From Candidatus Zhuqueibacterota bacterium 4484_219 (GTDB lineage: Bacteria > Zhuqueibacterota > JdFR-76 > 4484-219), in contig MZGM01000006.1 of assembly GCA_002085035.1 (NCBI GenBank), positions 1 through 20,794 on the forward strand: a stretch of 20,794 bases of DNA, written 5' to 3'. A program made the translations under genes and the position numbers. The notes under the pieces are model-generated. The model did not search any database, had not been told where the DNA came from, and saw only the letters and a list, made by a program, of their open reading frames with translations. Positions 7,795-15,707 of the stretch are shown piece after piece (the stretch's first letter is position 1; each line of letters opens with the position of its first letter).

Positions 7795-8823
7795 CTATCG
7801 TTTGAATTTCTCTTCTTCAATAGTCAACGTCAAAGAAAGTCGCCAGGTATTTCCCAAATCGTTACGAGGTAGAAAAGCCAAATCACCTTTCAGCTTAGGC
7901 AGTTGTATGCCAGCTCCCAGGGTAAAATTACCCACATCAGAACCAATGCGTCCATAAATGATCTTCTTGTAATTCAGCTCAGCACCATAATGAAAATCCA
8001 CACTTATTGGGCCAAGCCATTTTTGAGCAGCAAACTTACGTTTTTCGAAGCGAGTATCGAAATCAGCGGCTACTATTACCCCAAAGTTAGAGAAACGAAG
8101 CGAATACGCTCCACCCCATTTTAAGTTCGGAATAATAAGTTCATTGCGCCCTGTATCCCAGGCCACTAAAGTTGTGGTAAAATCCTGGATATTCACTCCC
8201 AATTGCAAGTTGTTGATAGGATTGTACAACATTCCCGCATCGAAACCCAGTCCCCAGGCAGAATTGTCGCCAACAGTTTTCCAAATGAGCTTGACATTGG
8301 CACCTATCATCCACTTTGGACAAAACCTGTAACCATAGCTAAAGAATCCAGCGTACTCTGCATCGTTTACCCAGCGAGTAATGTAGGGGGTGTTACGTAG
8401 TTTATTACCATATTCATCTTCATATTCCGCTCCTAATGGAACATCTGGATTATTCAAAGCAGTAATCGGAATATCATCTACACCCAGGCGAATAAAGCTA
8501 ATTCCCACGGTAGAAGTTGGGCCATAAGGTAAATAAATACCGAGATAGTCATATTTGACAACCCCAGCAAAACGTTCGGAATGCATAGCATTTATTTGAG
8601 GGTAATTCAACTGCGTCAGTCCTGCAGGATTCCAGTAGGCAGCGATGCCATCCTGGCCCACGGCCACATAAGCTGCTCCCATACCCAGCGCTCTGGCCCC
8701 CACACCAATGGCCAAGAAATCACCACCATATTTAGCAATCACAAAAGACCCTGCCTGGACAGATGATGCTACTACAGCGAGAAATAGAAAAAAGTAAAGC
8801 AGAAGATATCTATTGCGTTTCAT
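7795..8823 (-). CDS. PorV/PorQ-family outer-membrane beta-barrel protein
   Basis: Predicted outer-membrane protein of the PorV/PorQ (UPF0164) family, related to FadL-like barrels. From ATG 8823 (GAGG six nt upstream) it has 342 residues; a TTG at 8841 would add six and has no such site. A signal peptide is evident: MKRNRY, a hydrophobic run to about residue 20, then an A-x-A-like SVQA cleavage region. The mature N-terminus has the family's GARALGMGAAYVAVGQDGIAAYWNPAGL signature (quoted here in two overlapping parts: GARALGMGAAY and DGIAAYWNPAGL). The rest shows alternating hydrophobic/polar strands with many aromatic residues. PorV proper anchors type IX secretion substrates, but many paralogues exist and no other type IX gene is here, so a secretion role is not claimed. 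It is 48 bp after mutS and probably cotranscribed. Confidence 0.85.
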   Translation of the reverse strand: MKRNRYLLLYFFLFLAVVASSVQAGSFVIAKYGGDFLAIGVGARALGMGAAYVAVGQDGIAAYWNPAGLTQLNYPQINAMHSERFAGVVKYDYLGIYLPYGPTSTVGISFIRLGVDDIPITALNNPDVPLGAEYEDEYGNKLRNTPYITRWVNDAEYAGFFSYGYRFCPKWMIGANVKLIWKTVGDNSAWGLGFDAGMLYNPINNLQLGVNIQDFTTTLVAWDTGRNELIIPNLKWGGAYSLRFSNFGVIVAADFDTRFEKRKFAAQKWLGPISVDFHYGAELNYKKIIYGRIGSDVGNFTLGAGIQLPKLKGDLAFLPRNDLGNTWRLSLTLTIEEEKFKR

Positions 8824-8871
8824 GAAGAGCCTCAATAGCAAAAAGTTTCAATTGCCTAATCAACAAAATCA

Positions 8872-11499
8872 TCACTGGGTTCGGTCTTTACCATCTAAAA
8901 GCTTTTTCAGTTCATTGATTTTGGTCAAAGCCTGTAATGGGGTAAGGTTATTGATATCAAGTTTCTGCAATTCTTCAGCAAGACGTGCTTCCTGCTTTGC
9001 AAAGAAGTCCAGTTGCCGTACAGGTACCCTTTTCTTGCGTTTCCGATGCAATGCCAGTTTAGGAACACGGGAAGGGGTGAGGGCTTCTGATTCAAGATTG
9101 GCCAATACCTCTTTGGCACGTTCAATTACTTCGTTCGGGAGTCCAGCCAAACGAGCTACTTGAATGCCGTAGCTATGATCGCATCCTCCCCGAGTAACCT
9201 TGCGCAGGAACACAATCCTGTCACCCCATTCTTTAATAGCCACATTGTAATTTTTCACTCTTGGCAGAACAAGCTCCAATTCGGTTAACTCATGGTAATG
9301 GGTAGCAAATAGGGTTTTAGCAGCTACTCGATGATTGTTGTGTAAAAACTCTACCACCGCCCAGGCAATAGAAAGGCCATCGAAGGTGCTGGTGCCGCGT
9401 CCGATCTCATCAAGTAAAATCAGGCTATTAGACGAAGCGTTATTCAAAATATTAGCCATTTCGTTCATTTCCACCAAAAAGGTACTTTCCCCACCCGCCA
9501 GATTGTCCGACGCACCTACTCTGGTAAAAATACGATCTACTATTCCGATTTTAGCACTTCGAGCGGGTACAAAACTGCCCATCTGAGCCAAAAGTACAAT
9601 CAGCCCCACCTGACGAATATAGGTAGATTTGCCAGCCATATTAGGGCCAGTAATAACCATAATTTGATTCTGTTGATTATCCAGGGTTGTGTCATTTGGC
9701 ACAAACGACTCACCAAGTGGTAACAATTTCTCCACAACTGGATGACGTCCCTCTTCGATAACGATTCGATCCGAGTCACTTACCTCGGGTTTATGGTAAT
9801 TATTAGTTACAGCCACTTCAGCCAATGCAGCAAAAATATCCAGTTGAGCAATAAGGTGAGCGTTTTTTTGAATTGCCTCGGCATGGCTAACAACAAACTG
9901 CCGAACCTCATCGAACAACTCATACTCCAGAGAAGCCATTTTTTCTTCAGCCCCAAGAATTTTCTCCTCATATTCTTTTAGCTCTGGAGTAATGAATCGT
10001 TCGGCATTAACCAGTGTCTGTTTACGAATAAAGTCTTGTGGCACTTTAGCAAGATGGGGTTTGGTAACCTCGATGTAATAGCCAAAAACTTTGTTGTAGC
10101 CGACCTTGAGCGAGGGGATGCCGGTACGCTCCCTCTCAACAGCTTGAAGATTAGCGATCCAATTTTTACCAGAAAAAGCTATCTGGCGGAGCTCATCTAA
10201 TGCTGCATTGTAACCTTCTTTGATGATTCCGCCTTCAGTAATTGCCAATGGGGGATCATCGACGATAGCCTGCTCAATACGTTGCGCTACCTCTTCTAAA
10301 TCTAAGAAAGCACCATTGATTTCGCTCAACAGAGGAATTTCAGATTTGGAGATGAGACTTTTGATTTCAGGGATTAGAGCTATGGATTTTCCCAGAGTTA
10401 GCAGATCGCGAGCATTAGCACGACGAGTACAAATCCTGGAGATCAACCGCTCTAAATCGCCAAATTTTTTCAGCACTGTTCGGATTTGCTGGCGCAAATT
10501 TTCGTCAGCCACGAACTCTTCAACGGCATCCAGACGCGCCTTAATCTTCTGGGCATCTCGCAAGGGATTTTGAATCCAATGTCGTAGCAACCGCCCGCCT
10601 ATAGGAGTAACTGTTTGGTCAATGATAGTAATCAGACTCCCTTCTTTGCCTCCATTAGCTAATGAGGAAAAAATTTCCAGATTGCGCAAAGTAGCAGGGT
10701 CAAGTACCATAAATTGATTAGGATAAAATCGGGATAAGCTACGAATATGGGCTAAATCTGATTTTTTGTTTTCCTTAAGGTAATGGAGAATAGCCCCGGC
10801 TGCCCGAAGTCCGGCATCGAGATCTTCGCAACCAAATCCCTTTAGCGAGACAACCTTAAAATGTTCCGTCAGGAGTTCATAGGCGTAATCGCGAGAAAAA
10901 AGCCAATCATCTCGTTTTGTGAGTGTAAAATTCACTAAGTTACGCACATGCGATTGTACAAAACTTGCCTGGGTTTCTGACACCAACACTTCCGAGGGAA
11001 ACGAGTTAAGCAATTGATCCTGTAAATCTTCTTTAGGAAATTCTGTCGCTTCAAATTCGCCAGTAGAAAGGTCAACACGGGAAAATCCACATATTTCGGC
11101 TTTCAAATAAATAGCTACCAGGTAATTATTGCGCTTACTCTCTAATAAGTCGTCAGTTAGAACAGTACCCGGGGTAACGACTTCGACAATCTCGCGTTTA
11201 ACTAATTTCTTAGCCTTCTTAGGATCTTCCACCTGCTCGCAGATAGCTACTTTGTACCCCGCTTTGATCATCTTGGCCAAATAGCCATCCAGGGCATGAT
11301 GAGGGAACCCCGCCAGCGGTACATCACCAACTGTACCGTGCCCCCGGCTGGTTAAAGTAATCCCCAGCACTTTGGAGGCAATCTTAGCATCGTCATAGAA
11401 TAACTCGAAAAAATCGCCCATCCGAAAGAAAAGAATAGCATCCTGGTGCTGATTCTTGATCTTCCAATATTGTTCCATAAGCGGAGTAGAAGTAGACAT
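8872..11499 (-). CDS. mutS: DNA mismatch repair protein MutS
   Basis: Recognises base mismatches and small loops and starts mismatch repair. From ATG 11499 (GGGGAAAGAG upstream) it has 875 residues. The mismatch-wedge motif GDFFELF is at 28-34 (Phe30 and Glu32, with Phe replacing the usual Tyr between them). The connector, lever and clamp regions follow, then the ABC ATPase domain with Walker A GPNMAGKST at 618-626, Walker B LILLDEIGRGTSTFDG (D697, E698) and ATHYHELTEL. The C-terminus retains a helical tail ending in LQALTKINELKKLL, the dimerisation/tetramerisation region. An in-frame TTG at 11553 coincides with the -35 box of the likely promoter, so it is not a start. This is MutS1 type, not MutS2 (no Smr domain). 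Confidence 0.97.
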   Translation of the reverse strand: MSTSTPLMEQYWKIKNQHQDAILFFRMGDFFELFYDDAKIASKVLGITLTSRGHGTVGDVPLAGFPHHALDGYLAKMIKAGYKVAICEQVEDPKKAKKLVKREIVEVVTPGTVLTDDLLESKRNNYLVAIYLKAEICGFSRVDLSTGEFEATEFPKEDLQDQLLNSFPSEVLVSETQASFVQSHVRNLVNFTLTKRDDWLFSRDYAYELLTEHFKVVSLKGFGCEDLDAGLRAAGAILHYLKENKKSDLAHIRSLSRFYPNQFMVLDPATLRNLEIFSSLANGGKEGSLITIIDQTVTPIGGRLLRHWIQNPLRDAQKIKARLDAVEEFVADENLRQQIRTVLKKFGDLERLISRICTRRANARDLLTLGKSIALIPEIKSLISKSEIPLLSEINGAFLDLEEVAQRIEQAIVDDPPLAITEGGIIKEGYNAALDELRQIAFSGKNWIANLQAVERERTGIPSLKVGYNKVFGYYIEVTKPHLAKVPQDFIRKQTLVNAERFITPELKEYEEKILGAEEKMASLEYELFDEVRQFVVSHAEAIQKNAHLIAQLDIFAALAEVAVTNNYHKPEVSDSDRIVIEEGRHPVVEKLLPLGESFVPNDTTLDNQQNQIMVITGPNMAGKSTYIRQVGLIVLLAQMGSFVPARSAKIGIVDRIFTRVGASDNLAGGESTFLVEMNEMANILNNASSNSLILLDEIGRGTSTFDGLSIAWAVVEFLHNNHRVAAKTLFATHYHELTELELVLPRVKNYNVAIKEWGDRIVFLRKVTRGGCDHSYGIQVARLAGLPNEVIERAKEVLANLESEALTPSRVPKLALHRKRKKRVPVRQLDFFAKQEARLAEELQKLDINNLTPLQALTKINELKKLLDGKDRTQ

Positions 11500-11524
11500 C
11501 TCTCTTTCCCCAAAGCTTTTGAAA

Positions 11525-11553
11525 AATATAGTAAGATTAGGATTGGGAATCAA
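11525..11553 (-). promoter_or_regulatory. Sigma70-type promoter for mutS
   Basis: On the minus strand TTGATT (11548-11553), a 17-bp spacer, and TATATT (11525-11530). Predicted transcription start is near 11518, giving a leader of about 20 nt before the mutS ATG at 11499. This separates mutS from the upstream recJ-isomerase unit. Confidence 0.65.
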
Positions 11554-11603
11554 GTCTTAATTATTACCAAATTGCCACCTGAGGAAAATTAAACACGGAG
11601 GTT

Positions 11604-11816
11604 GTGAGACACAAAAAGAGCTTGGCAAAGAAACCGAAGCAATGCAAAAAAGCTAATTGGGTCCCTCACCTAACTTCGCTATCGGAGGAAATTAAACGCT
11701 GCTTTCGATGGCATGAATCAGTTGGCAAAACAGATGAATATCAGCTGTTCTGGATTGAAAAGGGTGTAGGAGACCTCCTTACGGTTTGGCAGGCAATATT
11801 TCAGTACCCTGGGTAA
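11604..11816 (+). CDS. Doubtful small ORF, unrecognised
   Basis: A 70-codon GTG-started frame on the otherwise unused plus strand, filling the mutS-isomerase spacer and overlapping the isomerase 3' end by 38 bp. GGAGG lies upstream but only two bases from the GTG, too close for good initiation. The product would be basic at its N-terminus and contain WIEKGVGDLLTVWQAI near the end. I recognise no family. It is listed because it is the one plus-strand frame largely outside a minus-strand gene; chance is the more likely explanation. Confidence 0.15.
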   Translation: MRHKKSLAKKPKQCKKANWVPHLTSLSEEIKRCFRWHESVGKTDEYQLFWIEKGVGDLLTVWQAIFQYPG

Positions 11817-12825
11817 AAATCCTACTCTCCGGCAAATATTCTATGTTAGCTTGTTCTTTCAACTGTTCGATGTAATTCCCTGCTGCTTTAGCCTGTTTTT
11901 GCTGCAAAAGATAATTTTTAATACTTTCGGCAACTTGTTGAAATGACTGTGTACCGGCCTTTTTCTTCTCTTCCAACTTGATAATGTGATACCCGTGCGA
12001 TGTTTCCACCAGGTCGCTTATCTCCCCAACCTCAAGTTGAAAAACAGTCTCGTCGAAAGGTTTAACCATGTCACCCCGAGCAAAAAACCCTAAATCTCCA
12101 CCATTACTGGCGGAGGGATCCTCAGAATACTTTTGAGCCAATTCAGCGAAATCCTCTCCGGATCTGGCTAATTGTAATACTTGTTCAGCCTTTTTACGCA
12201 CCTTGGTTCTTTTGGTAGGGGTAGCATTCTTGTCAACTTTAAAGAAAATATGTCGCACATGTACCTTCTCTGGTTCCTTGAAATATTGCAAATTAGCTTT
12301 GTAGTACTCCAGTGCTTCCTGTTGTGAAACTGGTGTAATTCGTTTTTTGACCTCTGTTGTCAAAAGCTTTTGCAGTTGCAGGTCTAATTTGATATTCTGA
12401 CGTAGTTTTTCCACACTTGAATTATCTTGAGCCAATGCATCTTCAAATTCTTGATCAGAGGCAAACTGCTGACGTAATCGAGCAAGAACCTGCTGTATTT
12501 CCACATCAGAGACTTCGATATGCTGACGAGTAGCCTCCTGTTCTAGCAACTTCTGAGCAATCGACCAGTCGAAAGCATTTTGACGTATTGCTGCAGAATC
12601 TTTAGCGGAAAGCTGACCACGAAACTTAAACCGCGCCTGCTGAAACATTTTCTCTACCATTCTCTCTACTTCAGAGGCAAAAACCGGCTCGCCATTTACC
12701 TTTGCTATTATTGTAATACCTTCTGAGGGGGCAACTGTGGCTTTGTCATTAGATTTTTTCTTCGAGCAACTCCCCACGTACCCAAGCGCCCCAACCAATA
12801 AAACGCAAATTAATAATTTTCTCAT
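11779..12825 (-). CDS. Lipoprotein peptidyl-prolyl cis-trans isomerase, SurA/PrsA (parvulin) type
   Basis: Predicted envelope foldase. The signal peptide ends in a lipobox VGSC with Cys20 as the lipidated residue, followed by a lysine-rich linker. A SurA-type N-terminal chaperone region (starting VNGEPVFASEVERMVEK) covers about residues 40-185. One parvulin domain follows: VRHIFFKV, the FAELAQKYSEDPSASNGGDL segment, GFFARGDMVKPFDETVF and HGYHIIKLEEK, then a short C-terminal helix. Length is 348. The ATG at 12825 is preceded by AAGGGA. It begins 42 bp after the recJ stop, so the two are likely cotranscribed. With only one parvulin domain it resembles PrsA more than SurA, but the diderm context suggests a role in outer-membrane protein folding; this is inference. 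Confidence 0.88.
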   Translation of the reverse strand: MRKLLICVLLVGALGYVGSCSKKKSNDKATVAPSEGITIIAKVNGEPVFASEVERMVEKMFQQARFKFRGQLSAKDSAAIRQNAFDWSIAQKLLEQEATRQHIEVSDVEIQQVLARLRQQFASDQEFEDALAQDNSSVEKLRQNIKLDLQLQKLLTTEVKKRITPVSQQEALEYYKANLQYFKEPEKVHVRHIFFKVDKNATPTKRTKVRKKAEQVLQLARSGEDFAELAQKYSEDPSASNGGDLGFFARGDMVKPFDETVFQLEVGEISDLVETSHGYHIIKLEEKKKAGTQSFQQVAESIKNYLLQQKQAKAAGNYIEQLKEQANIEYLPESRIFTQGTEILPAKP

Positions 12826-12867
12826 GATTTTTTCCCTTCACTTAAAATGATTAACAAGACTCCAGGG

Positions 12868-14631
12868 TTAACGCAAATCTTTTACCCGTAATTGCAGACT
12901 ACGTTCCCCTTGAAATTCATTTTCTTCAATCACGTAAATCATATCCAAATTGGCTTCTCCTGGGGAAATACGATAAATCAAATCTCCTAAGTTGAACCCT
13001 ATGGCATCAATCACTATTCGATTTTGTGCCCCTCTCTGGCGCACTTTGAATTTTAGATGATTGTTTCCTACTATCTGAGGTGTTCCCACAACCTCCAAGT
13101 TAGTAGAAAGGAATACCGGGCGCATATTCTGAGGGCCGTGAGGAGCAAAAAGCTTCAACAGACGGATAAACTTAGCATCGATTTCGTTTAATTTTAACAC
13201 TCCATCAAAGCATATTTTGGGGATTAGGTGTTCAGAAGTCATCATTTGTCGAGCTACTTGGTTAAAAGCATTTCGGAATGCAGGGATCATTTCCTTCTGG
13301 ATGCTGAGGCCAGCGGCAAATTTATGACCTCCAAAACTTATCAGATAGTTTTGACAGGCTTTCAACGCAGAATAGATATCAAACCCGGGGATGCTGCGCG
13401 CAGACCCCTTACCTATTTTACCACCTTGCGATTCAGCTTGGGTATTTAACATATCCAATTCGTCTCCAAGAGCAATCATCACCGTGGGGCGATAGTATCG
13501 TTCCACAAGGCGCGAAGCAACAATACCCACTACTCCCGGATGCCATCCTTCTTTGTGAAGAACAATGCTCCAATCACGCTCAGGATCAAACTGCCTTTCC
13601 ATAATCTCAACAGCTTCTTTGTAAATCTCTTCATCCAGATTTCGGCGATTACGATTTTCAGTTTCTAAAATCTTAGCGATATTATCAGCCCGACGTTCTG
13701 AATCAGCAACCAACAGATGTACCGCCCGAGCAGCACTGCCCATGCGACCCACGGCGTTAATCCGAGGAGCCAAAATAAATACTACTTGTCCCGTGCCAAT
13801 AGACCGACCTAACAAACCTGAACTTTTAATTAAAGCCCGAAGTCCCAACTTCTCTGTGCACCGGAGGGTTTCTAACCCAAGCTTGACCAAAATACGATTT
13901 TCACCAGTCAAAGGTACAATATCAGCAGCGCTACCAAGGGCTACTAAATCTAAACATTGTTCCAGGTAATCCTTACTCAAGTTGAATTTATCGACCAAGC
14001 CTTGAATTAACTTAAATGCAACTCCCACTCCTGCTAACTCTTTAAAAGGATAGGAACAATCCTCCCGCTTAGGGTTTAAAACAGCGAGCGCTGGCGGTAA
14101 TTTTTCGCCAGGCTCATGGTGATCACTAATAATTACCTCCATCCCCAGTTTGTTGGCCAGAGCTACCTCTTTCACCCCGGTAATGCCACAATCGGTAGTT
14201 AATATCAGGTCAGTACCCCAACTAAAAATCTCTCGAATACCATTTTCAGAAAGTCCATAACCATCCCGAAGGCGATCGGGAATGTAAAATCGGGGGGGCG
14301 CCCCCATCTGTTTCAAAAACAAATAAAGCATAGAAATGGCAGTTGTGCCATCTACATCGTAATCACCATAGATTACAATACGCTGCTTCTGTTTGATGGC
14401 AACAGCCAGTCGTTCCACCGCTTTTTCCATATCCATCATCAGGAAGGGATCGTGGAGATATTGTAAGTTGGGACGAAAGAACTCTTTGGCTTTGTCAAAA
14501 GAATTAATTCCTCGGTTAAGTAAAATTTGGCCAATTATGGGGGGAACTCGCAGTTGTTCGGCTAGATTTTTTACTTGTTGAGGATCTACCTTAGGTGGCA
14601 ACCAATGTGTTTCCAATTTTGTGTTTGCCAT
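12868..14631 (-). CDS. recJ: Single-stranded-DNA-specific exonuclease RecJ
   Basis: 5'-3' exonuclease on single-stranded DNA, acting in recombination, base-excision repair and mismatch repair. The 587 residues carry the DHH phosphoesterase motifs in order: YGDYDVDGTTA (motif I, about 88-98), TTDCGI (145-150), the eponymous DHH at 170-172, and NPKREDCSYPFKELAGVG. The DHHA1 domain contains GKGSARSIPGFD and GGHKFAAGLSI, and a C-terminal OB-like domain ends in LQLRVKDLR. All metal-binding aspartates and histidines seem intact. ATG 14631 is directly downstream of rnpB, with about 35 bp between. The nearby mutS suggests a shared repair neighbourhood. Confidence 0.96.
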   Translation of the reverse strand: MANTKLETHWLPPKVDPQQVKNLAEQLRVPPIIGQILLNRGINSFDKAKEFFRPNLQYLHDPFLMMDMEKAVERLAVAIKQKQRIVIYGDYDVDGTTAISMLYLFLKQMGAPPRFYIPDRLRDGYGLSENGIREIFSWGTDLILTTDCGITGVKEVALANKLGMEVIISDHHEPGEKLPPALAVLNPKREDCSYPFKELAGVGVAFKLIQGLVDKFNLSKDYLEQCLDLVALGSAADIVPLTGENRILVKLGLETLRCTEKLGLRALIKSSGLLGRSIGTGQVVFILAPRINAVGRMGSAARAVHLLVADSERRADNIAKILETENRNRRNLDEEIYKEAVEIMERQFDPERDWSIVLHKEGWHPGVVGIVASRLVERYYRPTVMIALGDELDMLNTQAESQGGKIGKGSARSIPGFDIYSALKACQNYLISFGGHKFAAGLSIQKEMIPAFRNAFNQVARQMMTSEHLIPKICFDGVLKLNEIDAKFIRLLKLFAPHGPQNMRPVFLSTNLEVVGTPQIVGNNHLKFKVRQRGAQNRIVIDAIGFNLGDLIYRISPGEANLDMIYVIEENEFQGERSLQLRVKDLR

Positions 14632-14665
14632 GATTAATGAAAGTCAAAAGTTAGTTAAAACAAGA

Positions 14666-15185
14666 GGGGCTCATCAAAGTAGACCGATAAGCCGAATTCT
14701 GTCTGATTCCATTCTTTCTGGTCAACCAGATTCAAATGGAACGAGGCGGCCATTTATCTGGGCCTGTTGTTGCCAACAGGCTCAAGCGACCTACCCGTTT
14801 CGCCTCTCGAAGCAAATCGAGATTTTGGCGGGCCACCTTATTCCAGTCCTCCCTGGAGGCGAAACTACTTGGTCTTGCTCCGGGTGGGGTTTACCCTGCC
14901 TCCGAGGTCACCCTCGGAGCGGTGGTCTCTTACTTTTTCCCGCAGTTAACGGGAACCACCTTTTCACCGTTGCCTCCATGACCTTCTGACAGGTTATCCC
15001 ATCAGAAGCGGATTGGCTGTGTGTTTTCTGTGGCACTTTCCTCCGATCGCTCGGAGTCCGTGTTACGGACCACCCTGCCCTGTGGAGTTCGGACTTTCCT
15101 CCCCTTTCCACTATGTTGGTTAGTTCGGCCTAAGCCTTACCAACAGGGAAAGGAGCGACCGCCTGGTCTACTTTGAATGAGCCCC
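14666..15185 (-). ncRNA. rnpB: RNase P RNA (bacterial type A-like), with extra helices
   Basis: Catalytic RNA that removes 5' leaders from tRNA precursors. Universally conserved blocks are present in order on the minus strand: GAGGAAAGTCCGAACTCCA (about 15070-15091), GGCAGGGTGGTCCGTAAC, GGTAAACCCCACCCGGAGCAA, AATAAGGTGG (the GGU that pairs with the tRNA 3' end), GGGTAGGTCGCTTGAGCC, and ACAGAATTCGGCTTATCGG. P1 is formed by perfect 12-bp arms 15165-15176 and 14674-14685 and extends outward by GGGGCTCAT/ATGAGCCCC with one bulged base. P8 has a GCGA tetraloop. P16 (GTTTCGCCTC/GAGGCGAAAC) and P17 (TCTCGA/TCGAGA) are perfect. At about 520 nt it is longer than the usual 350-400. Ends are set by the extended P1 helix and are approximate. 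Confidence 0.93.
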
Positions 15186-15192
15186 CCCTTAA

Positions 15193-15198
15193 TCTATA
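15193..15198 (-). promoter_or_regulatory. Possible -10 box of an rnpB promoter
   Basis: TATAGA on the minus strand is followed by TTAAGG and a run of G. A start in that G run would include the outer part of the extended P1 helix in the transcript. No convincing -35 lies 17 bp upstream, so the promoter is tentative; rnpB could instead be processed from a transcript of the upstream RNase H gene. Confidence 0.35.
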
Positions 15199-15224
15199 CA
15201 CAAGCCCTTGATTTCACTGTATCC

Positions 15225-15707
15225 TCAGGTTTGCATCTCCAAAGCTTCGTGCAAATTGATCGCCTGATTTGCTAACTGATCCGCTTCCTTGGTAAACTCG
15301 CGCTTCACATGCTCGATATGAAACTCATAACCTCCTTCTTGGATTAACTTCCAGGCCCGTTGAAAAAGTTCCCGAAGTCGATCGTTTTTGACGCGGTAGA
15401 CTCCTTGCATTTGGTTAACTAACAATTCACTATCAGAATAAACCTTCAGACACTTTACTGAAAAATCACGTAGACTTTCTAAACAGGCTATTAGAGCTTG
15501 ATATTCAGCAACGTTATTGGTGGCCTCTCCAATATAACGATGGAAACGTTGAACATCGCGGCCATTTTCATCCTTAATAATCACCCCAATACCAGCTTTG
15601 CTACTTCGACCATCGCTACTTGACAAAGTAGGTTGAACGGCTCTAGAAGCACCGTCGATAATAGCAGTTAAAGTTAATCCTAACTGACGCCCTGTTTCTG
15701 TACCCAT
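15225..15707 (-). CDS. RNase HI-family protein
   Basis: RNase H-fold protein of the short bacterial RnhA-like/reverse-transcriptase-like family; members cleave RNA in RNA-DNA hybrids, but several are uncharacterised. All four acidic catalytic positions can be seen: D18 in IIDGASR, E68 in NNVAEYQALI, D92 in VYSDSELLVNQ and D143 in KREFTKEADQLANQAI, so activity is plausible. The loop after strand one (about residues 21-37) is longer than the usual SRGNPGPAG and rich in serine. The start ATG at 15707 overlaps the upstream zinc-ribbon stop as TAATG, implying coupled translation. The rnpB gene begins about 40 bp downstream. Confidence 0.85.
   Translation of the reverse strand: MGTETGRQLGLTLTAIIDGASRAVQPTLSSSDGRSSKAGIGVIIKDENGRDVQRFHRYIGEATNNVAEYQALIACLESLRDFSVKCLKVYSDSELLVNQMQGVYRVKNDRLRELFQRAWKLIQEGGYEFHIEHVKREFTKEADQLANQAINLHEALEMQT

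Noticed and set aside
7741..8823. Type IX secretion locus suggested by the PorV-like gene
   Set aside because: No PorU, PorT, Sov or other type IX component is present; PorV/PorQ-family paralogues are common without that role.
14621..15111. Several overlapping frames of 60-122 codons on both strands
   Set aside because: They lie over the RNase P RNA gene, whose conserved blocks and pairings explain the sequence; their products resemble no protein family.
15165..15185. The 20-bp inverted repeat flanking 14666-15185 as mobile-element ends
   Set aside because: The two arms form the P1 helix of RNase P RNA and its outward extension, so an RNA-structure explanation suffices.
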